From assembly GCA_012934845.2 (NCBI GenBank), contig WNNJ02003258.1, positions 186,001 through 250,000 of the forward strand: DNA of 64,000 nucleotides. Direction: 5' to 3'. Positions 10,819-20,620 of this stretch are shown here, in pieces. Origin of the DNA: Pomphorhynchus laevis (lineage: Eukaryota; Acanthocephala; Palaeacanthocephala; Echinorhynchida; Pomphorhynchidae). Under the pieces are notes generated by a model, which had not been told where the DNA came from, searched no databases, and saw nothing but the letters and a program-made list of their open reading frames with translations. Each line of letters starts with the position of its first letter. Position 1 is the stretch's first letter. The position numbers and the translations under genes are program-made.

Positions 10819-11330
10819 AAGAGAGAAGAGCAGTCACAAGGAAGGAGCGGAAGCCAAAAGAGGTAGAGTAGTTTAAGACAAGTAAAAGAAGGGAATTACG
10901 GGAACGCAAAGGAAGGTTGAGAAATGAAGGAGTATGAAGAGTTACAAGGCAGAAAGCAATAAGTAGAAGACGAATTTGAATACGAGAGTAAATGCTAGGC
11001 AAATCGAGAGAAGAAAGATTGTGATATGTATGATCAAAACGACGAAGACGGAGGAGAATTCAGACGGCTGCGTTTACGATGCGTTGCAGGGGAAGAAGAG
11101 TGAATTTATGTGAATGGAAAATGGACTAAGACAGTAATCAAGTTTTGAGAAGATGAGAGAAGATATGAATAAAACATGAAGGTAAATCGATCAATCTACG
11201 AATTTGACAGATGTTGCGGAGAATCACGGTAGATGAGCGTACATTATATTTAACTAAAGGTTTAAGTGAAAGTATGTTGTCGAAATGGAAGCCTATGAAA
11301 ACGAAATGTTTAATCTCGTGACATGATATG
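10819..11330 (-). mobile_element. LINE-A2 ORF2 C-terminal fragment
   Basis: Reverse-complement translation gives FHFDNILSLKP, LPLQRIVNAAV, SRIQIRLLLIAFCLVTLHTPSFLNLP and STSFGFRSFLVTALLS. This matches the A2 subfamily copy at 40863-42470 (NYSTSFGLRSFLVAASLS) rather than A1. It lacks both ends, and its cut 3' side directly touches the tail of the preceding plus-strand copy. Confidence 0.8.
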
Positions 11331-11593
11331 AAAACATGATATGATATGACATATACATGATATGGAAACTTTTTTCATATCATGTTTATAAAACAAGCAT
11401 TAACTAATAAAATCTTATACAACTATTATTTTTTATTTATAACTATTTATGATTATTTGAATTTTAGTTATCATTATGTTTAATTTATAAATAATATAAT
11501 ATACGGAAACTCAGTTAGCTGATCTGATAAGATATTTATATCTTAATGACTTTTTGAACATACTGTTACGTGTCTTTAAAATTTTCTCAATTT
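11331..11593. other. AT-rich spacer
   Basis: No coding seen. It holds the right member of the 16-bp direct repeat (11468-11483) and a segment near 11510 (ACTCAGTTAGCTGA) that recurs inverted near 5582. Confidence 0.4.
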
Positions 11594-12738
11594 AAAAAAG
11601 GATTTATTTTAACGTGGCAAATGCGTGCCAGCGCACGCTTACATGATTACAACAAAACAAAACTGTGAATCAGGTGTCGAGAAGGTGTGAACGGAGGAGG
11701 TGTTTGAATGTGATAAAGGAGGGAGCGCGGCGGACGTCGAGAGGGAGTTGATTCCAGGCGAGTGAGGCGGCGACGAGGAAGGATCGGAGACCGTAGTTGT
11801 TGGAGTAATTAGGAACGTGGAGTAAGAGGGTATGACAGGAACGAAGTGATAGCGAGGTGGGGCGAGTATCGTCTAAGAAAGGAAGGTTGATGAACGATGG
11901 GAAGCCGACAGCGATGAGACGAAAGGTAACGAGAAGAAGGCGGAGTTTGATGCGGATGTGGATGGTGGGCCAGGAGAGTTGGGCAAAATATGTGGATGTG
12001 TGGTCGAAGCGACGGAGACGAAAGAGCACTCGAACGGCGGTGTTGATTATTCGTTGTAGGGGTAGGATGATGGATTTTGGAGAATTGGCGAAAAGGCTAA
12101 GGCAGTAATCGATTTTAGGGAAAAGAAGCGATGAAAGAAGAGACATACAAGAACGGAAGTCGATAAGGGGGCGGATACGGCGGATATCACGGAGAATTAA
12201 GTTAGATGAGCGGACCTTGTCACGGACGAAGGGTTTAAGGGAAAGGTGATCATCAAAATGGAAGCCTAAGAAAGTGAGATTGTGGACTATAGGGATGATC
12301 GATGAGGCAAAATATACAATGAGAGGAGATATGCTTTGGTTTACGGGGAAGGATCCACATTATTTTGGACTTTTCGGGGTTTAGAACGAGATGGAGATTG
12401 GAGAGACGTTTGTAGATAGAAGAAAGACAGTTGGAGGCAGAAATGCCGATATCGTGTATGCGATGTGCGGGTGCATGAGCATAGATTAGAATGTCATCGG
12501 CGTATTGCATGACCTTAAAGGAGTAAGGTTTGATAAACGGAGATAGATCGCCAAGCAGAATAGAGAAAAGCAGGGGACCTAGGACTGAACCTTGTGGAAC
12601 CCCGCAAAAAATAGGGATGGGAGGGAGGATGATGAATTAGAACAGACGCGAAAGGAACGGTCGGATAGATATGAGGCGAACCATGCTACGGAGGAGGAAG
12701 AAAAGCCGTAATCATAACGAAGGCGAGATGGGAGGACG
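11594..12738 (-). mobile_element. LINE-A1 3' half, left arm of a head-to-head pair
   Basis: Read on the minus strand it begins at DYGFSSSSVAWF in the RT, passes QYADDILIYAHAP (12510-12475) and the C-terminal domain, ends with LLRSHLLDT and a perfect GCGTGC-GCTG-GCACGC hairpin, and finishes in TAAAATAAATCC plus T's. It is nearly identical over its whole length to 13436-14571 on the other strand, including private variants such as GTAATCATG before the hairpin. A few single-base changes disrupt the frame. Confidence 0.88.
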
Positions 12739-12842
12739 GTCTCATCTCAACCTACTACGTACCAAATGCAACTCCTTCTGGCAGCATAAAATCATCACTT
12801 CATTCAACTCTAAGACTCTCTGGCATACTTTTAACTCAATCC

Positions 12843-14495
12843 TTGCTCGCTCTTCTTCGCCTTGCAACATCAATGCCAATGATTATTCGTCATTTCTCCA
12901 GGCTAAAGTATCCACGCTGCTCTCTCACACCCCGGTCTCCATCCTATCCCACTCTGCCCAGTCTACTCTTATCCTTCCGGAACTCTTTCATCTTCTCCCT
13001 GTCTCACCTACAGAAGTATCATCTGTCCTCATGTCCTTTATGCTCATCCATATTTCCATTTCTCACAACCTTGTTTAACTCGTCCATCCGCAGTCGTATC
13101 TTCCCTTCACACTGGAAATCAGTAATCGTTCGTCTCCTCCTTAAGCAACAATCGCTCGACCCATCCCTTCCTTCTATCTATCGCCCCATTTCACTACTCC
13201 CTACTCTTTCAAAGCTCTTAGAAAGCCTCATCTTAATACAAATCAACGCTTATCTCTCCTCATCCAATCTGTACCCTCCTTTCCAATCCGCTTTCCGCTC
13301 TAATCACTCGACAGAAATCGCATGCATAAAAGTGTACAACGACTTACTCATTTCTCGAGACAAGGCTCTATATAGTGTTTTCATATCCCTCGACCTCTCC
13401 TCCGCATTCGACATTGTCGACCACTCCGTCCTCCTTTCTCGCCTTCGTTATGATTACGGCTTTTCTTCCTCCTCCGTAGCATGGTTCGCCTCATATCTAT
13501 CTGACCGTTTCTTTCGCGTCTGTTCTAATTCATCATCCTCCCCTCCCATCCCTATTTTTTGCGGGGTTCCACAAGGTTCAGTCCTAGGTCCCCTGCTTTT
13601 CTCTCTTTTGCTTGGCGATCTCTCTCCATTTATCAAACCTTACTCCTTTAACGTCATGCAATACACCGATGACATTCTAATCTATGCTCATGCACCCGCA
13701 CATCGCATACACGATATCGGCATTTCTGCCTCCAACTGTCTTTCTTCTATCTACAAACGTCTCTCCAATCTCCATCTCGTTCTAAACGCCGAAAAGTCCA
13801 AAATAATGTGGATCCTTCCCCGTAAACCAAGCATATCTCCTCTCATTGTATCTTTTGCCTCATCGATCATCCCTATAGTCCACAATCTCACTTTCTTAGG
13901 CTTCCATTTCGATGATCACCTTTCCCTTAAACCCTTCGTCCGTGACAAAGTCCGCTCGTCTAACTTAATTCTTCGTAACATCCGCCGTATCCGCCCCCTT
14001 ATCGACTTCCGTTCTTGTATGTCTCTACTTTCATCGCTTCTTTATCCTAAAATCGATTACTGCCTTAGCCTTTTCGCCAATTCTCCAAAATCCATCATCC
14101 TACCCCTACAACGAATAATCAACACCGCCGTTCGAGTGCTCTTTCGTCTCCGTCGCTTCGACCACACATCCACATATTTTGCCCAACTCTCCTGGCCCAC
14201 CATCTACATCCGCATCAAACTCCGCCTTCTTCTCGTTACCTTTCGTCTCATCGCTGTCGGCTCCCCATCGTTCATCAACCTTCCTTTCTTAGACGATACT
14301 CGCCCCACCTCGCTATCACTTCGTTCCTGTCATACCCTCTTACTCCACGTTCCTAATTACTCCAACAACTACGGTCTCCGATCCTTCCTCGTCGCCGCCT
14401 CACTCGCCTGGAATCAACTCCCTCTCGACGTCCGCCGCGCTCCCTCCTTTATCACATTCAAACACCTCCTCCGTTCACACCTTCTCGACACCTGA
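12843..14495 (+). pseudogene. LINE-A ORF2 remnant: reverse transcriptase and C-terminal domain
   Basis: This is the longest open frame in LINE-A1. The first 60 codons are out of the natural frame, and the real protein sequence starts after the deletion at about 13033. Fingers/palm motifs of a CR1/Jockey-type RT follow in order, then the thumb-like C-terminal region (FLGFHFDDHLSLKPFVRDK, LQRIINTAVRVLFRLRRFDHTS). There is no endonuclease, no start codon of its own and an altered YTDD box, so it is not expected to be functional. Confidence 0.85.
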
Positions 14496-14520
14496 TTCAC
14501 AGTTTTGTTTTGTTGTAATC

Positions 14521-14564
14521 ATGTAAGCGTGCGCTGGCACGCATTTGCCACGTTAAAATAAATC
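14521..14564 (+). other. LINE-A1 3' stem-loop and tail
   Basis: GCGTGC (14527-14532), loop GCTG, GCACGC (14537-14542), then ATTTGCCACG and TAAAATAAATCC followed by T's. In CR1/L2-type LINEs a 3' hairpin is the landmark that the reverse transcriptase recognises. Here it is the last structured segment before the tail in all LINE-A copies. Confidence 0.8.
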
Positions 14565-14571
14565 CTTTTTT

Positions 14572-14770
14572 TACTTACAAACGATATGTTGAGTCGAATC
14601 GGTATGTAAAGGCTATTGCGGTTACGTATCAGTATTTTCAATTCAGATTCAAACCACGGAGGTTGACTATAACTATATCGTTTGGTATACGCTTGTCTTG
14701 GGCAAAGCGATTATAAATATGCATCAACTTTTCATGAATCATTTCTCATTGATGTCAGAATTATATGTTT
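14572..14770 (-). mobile_element. LINE-B/C endonuclease-RT linker fragment
   Basis: On the minus strand PPWFESELKILIRNRNSLY aligns with NPPWFNRELKSELRRRNRLF of the LINE-B copy at about 26390-26340. Only some 60 codons survive, in more than one frame. The tail of the preceding LINE-A copy abuts it directly. Confidence 0.65.
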
Positions 14771-14879
14771 CAAATTAAAAATAAGTCGTTAAAAATAAGT
14801 CTTGGTTATTAAAACTCTTACAATCTAAAGTAAATACAATAAAATAACGTACAATTATAATCATCTTACATTCTTACAA

Positions 14880-14962
14880 CACTATATTACTACGATTACC
14901 ACGATTTCAACGTTTACAACGATTACATCGATTACAACGATTACTTCAACGATTACTTCAAC
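14880..14962 (+). repeat. CGATTAC-based short tandem repeats upstream of LINE-C
   Basis: Five exact CGATTAC words and several variants (CGATTTC, CGTTTAC) lie here in one orientation at irregular 9-16 base spacing, about 100 bases before the ORF1 finger of LINE-C. The same CGATTACAA word is the core of the 17-bp array in front of the RLE-a ORF at 55259. Confidence 0.65.
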
Positions 14963-15190
14963 GGAAGTATATCTGTATTGGAACAATATTTCTATATTGG
15001 AAGAAAATTGCATAAATACACAATAAACCATATACAATTACAATTATGGGCAGACTAAGGGAAACGACATTCCTGAATTCATATCAAGACAAATAGGATG
15101 TGATGGTGATGGCTGCAATGTCTGGACTACAGTAACTGTACCACATAAAGATGCTGATACATTGAGTAGAAGAAAATTCATATGTGATTT

Positions 15191-16438
15191 TTGTACTGCG
15201 TCAATCGTGAGTCTCGGGAGGGTGGAGGTGTTGCGCTATATATTACGACATCCTTAAATATTACTTCCACTCGTAATTTTAAAAATGAACTGGGCACGTG
15301 TGAGTTTCTCTCAGTCATTGTTTCACACTTCGGAGGTCCCTTAGGTATTGCCGTGTGCTACAGGTCGCCGCAATCATCCGTATTGAATCATGAATTCTCT
15401 ACACTAATTAGTCACTGTTCTGAGCTTGAAGAATATCTACTAGTTGGCGATTTTAATATACCCTCAGCTGGTCACATCGGGAATTATGTTTTGGATAGTA
15501 GTTCTTCCAAGTCAGATGTGGATTTGTGGAATTTTCTTACAAATGATCTCATGTTAGAGCAACATGTGCAGTCGCCCACCAAATTCGCGCAAAACCAGGA
15601 ATCTTGTCTAGATTTGGTATTTTCTAAATTAATTACAAGTGTGGGTAATATGAGCTATCAGAGTCCTATTGGATTGAGCGATCATTGTATGATCTTATTC
15701 AATTATTTTTCTAGGTGTATGATCCCAAAACTGGAAAATTTGATAGTGTCGAAAAGATCTTGGCAACAAATTGATGAAGACTCATTACGAGAGGCGGCAC
15801 TAAGAACATTATTCAACTGTGCTAGTGAAGACATTGAGGTAAGGTGGCATGTTATTGAATCAGGTTTAGTAGCTCTTGCAGATAAGTTTGCACCACTCCG
15901 TAGAGTACCAAAAAGTAAAGCTAAATACCCTTCTTGGTTTGACACTGAATTGCGATATGCTCTCAAACATAGGAATCGTCTATTTAAACTAAGCCGTCAT
16001 CAGAATAATTTTAAAAAGCGGTATACAATGTTCCGTAATTTCGTCAATCGCCTTAAGATTACAAAAAGGCAAAGTTTTGAAGATCAATTAGCTTTACAAA
16101 TTGATACAGAACCAAAAAAATTTTGGGCTTATGTGAAAGGATCCAGAGCTCTGCTACCAGCTATTTCATCTTTAAGAGACGGTAACACTCGAGTGACATC
16201 GCCAGACAGCATGGCAGAAGTGTTTGCATCCGCTTTTGAGCTAACACCAGATGCTTTCTCTAGCATATGTGGAGATGCAGCATCACAACAGGTAGAAATT
16301 GGTTCTCCAGTTTTAACGATAACAGCACATGAGGTTTTTGTTGAATTGGCTAGGTTATCTAGATCATCAGCGGCAGGCCCAGATGATATTCACAACAACT
16401 TCTTAAGTTACTCGCTCCTGTTCTGGCTGAGCCATTAG
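15191..16438 (+). pseudogene. LINE-C AP-endonuclease domain, N-terminally deleted
   Basis: Visible motifs: GGGVALYI, CYRSPQS, YLLVGDFNIPS (the GDFN metal site), DLVFSKLITSVG and GLSDHC (the SDH catalytic pair). It then runs into the linker PSWFDTELRYALKHRNRLFKLS and FWAYVKGS. The N-terminal catalytic Asn (xNxRS) and Glu (TESW) lie in the deleted part, so this endonuclease cannot be active. Continues into the RT after one frame change. Confidence 0.88.
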
Positions 16439-16458
16439 CCTCCATATTTGAGCTGAGC

Positions 16459-17802
16459 TTGCGCATTTCGAAGTTACCTGCTGCCTGGAAAAAAACGATT
16501 GTAGTACCAATTTATAAAAATGGTGAAAAAGATGATCCGAATAACTATAGGGCAATAAGTCTAACTAGTGTTGTATGCAAAGTGATTGAGCGCATACTAA
16601 ACAGACGCATATATGATCATTTGAGTTCGCTGAGAATTCTCAATAATGCACAGCATGGATTTCGCCCTCGGCGTTCATGTCTTACAAACTTATTACATGC
16701 TCGTGAAGATTGGGTTGGACATGTTGCTAACGGGTACTGTATCGACGTAATATTTCTTGACTTTAGTCGGGCTTTTGATAGGGTGCCCCACAAAATGCTA
16801 ATTTCCACCCTTGAGTCTTATAAAGTCAATCGCTCCATTATAAGCTGGATTCAAGATTTTCTTAAATATAGATTCTTTGATGTTCGTGTAGGTCAATGCC
16901 TATCGTCTTTTCGTCCTATCACCTCAGGAGTACCACAGGGATCAGTCATAGGACCCTTGTTGTTTAACATATTTATAAATCAGCTACTAGATTTAATTGA
17001 GGATTGTAGTGTTTTAGCTTTTGCCGATGATGTAAAGGTATGGAAATTGATTAAAACCAACAAGGATCGAAATGACTTTCAAAATATCCTAAACATTGTT
17101 TATCGATGGTCTTTAAACACTGGAATTTCATTGAATATTAAAAAGTGTGCACATATGAGGTTAGGTCGTAGCAATGTGAGTCAAGAATATTTTATTGGCG
17201 ATGAGTTTGTTGTTTCCACGCAGTCCATTCTGGATCTTGGTATAATTGTTCAAAACAATCTGAAAACACGTGCTAACACTGATAGGATTTGTAACGCAGC
17301 AAGAAGAATGACCTATATTGTCAAAAATTGCTTTAAAGATTTATCTCCCGTTTGTGTTGTGCGTTTATATAATGCTCTTATAAGACCGATATTAGAATAT
17401 GTGTCGCCAGTAGTCTTTCCGTGTACGCGTACAGAACTTGATCAATTAGAGCGCATACTTCGACGGTTTACGAAATTATGTCCTCAGGTACGATATCTTC
17501 CATATGAGGCACGAATAAAAAGTTTGAATATGCCGACAGTGCGTGAAAGGTTCCTTCTTTTCGACCTTCTAGCTATGTATCGACTAGTTAATGAAGATGA
17601 AAATTTTCCAGCAAATAGAGTTGAACTCAATGAACGGGATGGACGTAGAGGGCACTCGAAAGTAATAGTAGTACATGAGCACGGAAAATACCCTCGTCAT
17701 TTCCGACTGTATCATCGAGCGGTGAATATTTGGAATCGTCTTCCAGTTGATGTCGTTGCGGTGCATACAATCAATGAATTTAAATCCAATATAAAGAACT
17801 GA
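16459..17802 (+). pseudogene. LINE-C reverse transcriptase domain
   Basis: 447 open codons with all RT landmarks: NYRAISLTSVVCKVIERIL, QHGFRPRRSCLTNLL, IFLDFSRAFDRVPH, SGVPQGSVIGPLLFNIFIN, LAFADDVKVWKLI (FADD box intact), then the C-terminal region ending NEFKSNIKN. Taken alone this RT looks whole, but it has lost its natural start because of the frame change at about 16400. Confidence 0.9.
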
Positions 17803-17907
17803 ATTTGAAATGAGAACGAATGATGGTTGCTGCAGTACCCATGGTTCTGATATATATACTGAATGATTTTTTTTGATTTTTTTCTTGTATTTATTTGTTT
17901 TTTTTTG

Positions 17908-17948
17908 TGAGCGGTCAAAACAGCCTTACGGCTATGACCTGTAATAAT
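17908..17948 (+). other. LINE-C 3' double stem-loop
   Basis: Outer stem GGTCA (17913-17917) with TGACC (17935-17939) and inner stem AGCC (17922-17925) with GGCT (17930-17933), loop TTAC. It is followed by TGTAATAAT and a T run. Same architecture as the ends of LINE-B and LINE-D. Confidence 0.75.
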
Positions 17949-17954
17949 TTTTTT

Positions 17955-19412
17955 AAAGAAAAATGTATTTTTTTTGAAAAAGAATAAGAGAAAAATTGTT
18001 CAAACATATAAGCGATTCATGATTTTAACAGTCAACGAATGTGACTTTCTTAGCAGCATCCCGGCTCGTCGATCGAGCGCCTCTTATACAATTCGAGGCA
18101 GCTTTGCATAAAACAAAACCAATTTTTCTTTTTAGCTTACATATGCAATCGGCATAAGGAGTTTGCGTCTTCATGGATTTTAACTTGGCTAGAGTGCGTA
18201 AGAAAGGCATCGCAGCGGGACTTATACCACCAGATGACGTAAAAATGACTGGAATGAAAACGGCACGCTCTACGTCCATTATCCGCTCCTAGTATTTTGA
18301 ACGTTTGCGTTGCTCATGGTAATCGAAAGCACTTGAAGGTTCACTCTGACACGATATGGCATGCTGATTGAAAATACAAACGTCAATAAACGTTCGCTCA
18401 TATCGTGAACCAGCGAGACCGCAGCAGCTGACATCTAATCGAGCTTCATTCTCGTTACATGTAGTGGCTCTTTGAAACAATATAGATGAATCTATTGGCT
18501 GTAATTTGGGTTCGATTTCAACATTAGAGCACACGGTTGATAGCTGATGTCCAAGAAGATCTCTCACTGCATTATGTCTTAATATCGGAAGTCCACCACG
18601 CTTGCATGATAGCAGGTGAGACAGCTTATTCGATCCACCGCAAACACAAGAACATTGTGGGACATTTAGCGGATCAACACCGTAACGAACCGCTATGGAA
18701 TCTCTAAATTCATGTGGAGTAAGAAGTTCACATTCTGAAGCAATAGGTAAAGCACTAAGCCATGTTGATGATCCACCTATTTTGGAAAATTTTAGGGATT
18801 GACGAATATGTGTCGGAAGTGCATTTGAAACAGCTTCTAAACGTGAAGCAAATAATTTGATTCGATTTTTGGAAAGTTCGGCAGCGACATTTTGTTGAGC
18901 ATGCCTTAGGTCTTGACACACCAATCCTGATAGATATGTGTCGCATACTTTGCTTGAGTTTTCAAACTCGATAAGGGCAACATGTCCAGGATCCGATATT
19001 CCAAGACCTCCTAACTCGATCGGTGAAGGCACTACAGTAAACATATCGTCCCCTATATCTTGCCCCAACATTTTAACAAGCAGACTATTACGTATTGCAT
19101 GCGTTAAGGGGATGAGCGAATGAAGACGACAGGGAGTAGTCCTAAAGTAATGAGTCCATTTCCATTGCAAGGAATGTGTTAAGCCGGCATACGCTATATG
19201 AGGATCGATATTCGCAGCCGTTTGAAGGCGATCCACAAGTGTTGTCCAAGCACATAATTTTTGATCAACCTGCTCATTCAAAAAAGATTGAGAGCCAATA
19301 GGAGACCCCAAGACCTCTATGCCATCGGTAGTGCATTTTATTCCATTAAAATCGAGATTTTCAATGTCTGAAAAATTGTGCAATAATAACTTTGTCTCGT
19401 AGAATACGTGCC
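17955..19412 (-). mobile_element. RLE-a LINE copy 2, 3' part
   Basis: Minus-strand frames 19383-18289 and 18279-18025 match residues from about 520 to the end of the intact RLE-a protein at 55620-58625. Landmarks: GIEVLGSPIGSQSF, DPHIAYAGLTHSLQWKWTHYFRT, GGLGISDPGHVAL, GGSSTWLSALP, CSCVCGGSNKLSHLLSCKRGG (the CCHC site), RHNAVRDLLG, EARLDVSCCGL and ERTFIDVCIF (restriction-like endonuclease), and GSFIP-like end AVFIPVIFTSSGG. One frame change separates the two frames at about 18285. A short 3' UTR follows to about 17955. The YADD box is absent because the copy starts just after it. Confidence 0.85.
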
Positions 19413-19525
19413 TCGTTGTAGAGCTCGATAATAATAATTAGTTTGTCTCATAATGCTTTCCAACTATCTTCCACATCTAGGCTGTAGAAGCCAAGGTTGA
19501 GAGTGTCGGCACGTATTCTACGAGA
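19395..19525. repeat. 18-bp inverted repeat at the RLE-a inversion joint
   Basis: TCTCGTAGAATACGTGCC at 19395-19412 is the exact reverse complement of 19508-19525. It joins the two oppositely oriented halves of RLE-a copy 2 and would let them snap back into a hairpin with a 95-base loop. Confidence 0.9.
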
Positions 19526-20149
19526 TCGTGCATCATCATACATTAATTCACACGAAAAGACCAATTTTGAATGGGTTCATAAGTATCGAAAGTTGATGGC
19601 ATTGGGTAGAGTTGGCGCTGCCTTATCTATACTCGATCAACAATCCAATACCGGGATACTATCCCCATCCTCAATTGTGAATGGGAATACTATTAGTTCG
19701 ATTCTTCAATCACTGCATCCAGAGGGCTGTCCAATTAATGATCGAGCAATTATGCGAAAAAAGACAGTAAATGCGAAGGATCATCATCCATCCATTTATC
19801 TTTCATTGGATAAAGTTGTCATTATTCGTGCTGCAAAGAAGACGAGCGGTGGTGCTGAACTTTCGGGATTAGATGCCTTTTTTTGGCGACGAATGCTGAC
19901 GTGTTTCTCTGAACATTCGACTCGGCTTGCTAGTGTCGTTGCTGATTTTGCCATTTCCTTGGCCACACAAAAATGGCGGCCAGAATCTCTTGATGCGTTT
20001 CGCGCAAGTAGACTAGTTGCATTATCGAAAAAGTCGGGTGGTTTGAGACCGATTGGAATTGGTGATGCAGCACGGAGAATTATCTGTAAATCAATTCTTG
20101 CTACCATTAAGGAAGACATACAAGATGCAGCAGGTATCGTTCAATTGTG
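19470..20149 (+). mobile_element. RLE-a LINE copy 2, inverted 5' part
   Basis: Plus-strand frame 19497-20186 matches residues from about 150 to 385 of the intact RLE-a protein: WVHKYRKLMALGRVGAALSIL, LSLDKVVIIRAAKKTSGG, AFRASRLVALSKKSGGLRPIGI and DIQDAAGIVQL. It stops abruptly after VQL (20147). The segment between VQL and the YADD box is present in neither half. With 17955-19412 it forms the rc(5')-3' arrangement typical of twin priming. Confidence 0.85.
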
Positions 20150-20151
20150 TA

Positions 20152-20310
20152 AGTTAATACATTCAACACGGAAGTTAAATGTATGAGAAATCGGAGACAA
20201 GCCATTGAGAAAGAAGAGATAAAATCAAATGGCCTAATACGGAGTCTTGTGGTACGCCAAACGGGATTGAAGAGATATTGGTAAGAGAAAAGTTAGAGCA
20301 TTGCCGAAAT
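20152..20310 (-). mobile_element. LINE-A2 RT sliver
   Basis: On the minus strand PFGVPQDSVLGHLILSLLSQ aligns with the palm motif SGVPQGSVLGPILFSLLL of the LINE-A2 copy at about 41525, and the text continues to a degenerate FNFHVMQY. Only about 50 codons are left. Confidence 0.6.
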
Positions 20311-20397
20311 GTACGGTAAAAATATTCGGTAAAAGGTTAGTCCTATTAAATGTCGACAACTCGACAAGAAAATTTATAACTGTTCTAGCAAATTACA

Positions 20398-20575
20398 ATT
20401 ATTCCTGTCAGTTCCAGATTATTCCTGTCAGTTCCAGATTATTCCTGTCAGTTCCAGATTATTCCTGTCAGTTCCAGATTATTCCTGTCAGTTCCAGATT
20501 ATTCCTGTCAGTTCCAGATTATTCCTGTCAGTTTCAGATTATTCCTGTCAGTTCCAGATTATTCCTGTCAGTTCC
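20398..20575 (+). repeat. 20-bp minisatellite, about 9 units, at the 5' end of LINE-A
   Basis: Unit ATTATTCCTGTCAGTTCCAG repeats almost without change (one C to T variant) and the ninth copy is incomplete. It lies 46 bases before the ATG of LINE-A ORF1 at 20621. The words CAGTTCCAGA are also present in the leader of the other LINE-A copy near 38087. A promoter-like monomer array, as in some L1 and R1-clade LINEs, is one explanation. Confidence 0.95.
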
Positions 20576-20620
20576 GCTCGCTACGCTCGCGGATTGAGCT
20601 CAATCTATCGATAAAAGGTC

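Larger units (their letters stand above)
12739..14571 (+). mobile_element. LINE-A1, 5'-truncated, right arm of a head-to-head pair
   Basis: Starts inside the endonuclease-RT linker (RSHLNLLRTKCNS) and runs to the 3' hairpin and tail. A deletion of about 60 bases at 13033 shifts the frame once. From there a frame stays open for more than 450 codons to LLRSHLLDT at 14495. RT motifs: YRPISLLPTLSKLLE, FQSAFRSNHSTE, SLDLSSAFDIVDHS, GVPQGSVLGPLLFS. The active-site box reads YTDD (13663-13674) instead of YADD, a change that sister copies lack. The 5' ends of this copy and its minus-strand partner meet at 12738/12739. Confidence 0.9.
14771..17948 (+). mobile_element. LINE-C (CR1/Jockey-like), internally deleted copy with 3' end
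   Basis: The 5' part shares the word TCTAAAGTAAATACAAT (about 14825) with the 5' leader of LINE-B. ORF1 begins near 15060 and its finger reads CDGDGCNVWTTVTV and FICDFCTAS. At about 15188 the sequence jumps straight into the endonuclease at GGGVALYI, so most of ORF1 and the first part of the endonuclease are gone. Endonuclease (15191-16438) and RT (16459-17802) follow, offset by one frame change near 16400. The 3' UTR ends in a nested hairpin (17913-17939) and TAATAATTTTTTT. Confidence 0.9.

Noticed and set aside
20398-20575. Regular repeats as a possible CRISPR array
   Set aside because: The units are contiguous with no spacers, the DNA is eukaryotic, and the array sits in a LINE leader. 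The same holds for 55259-55428.
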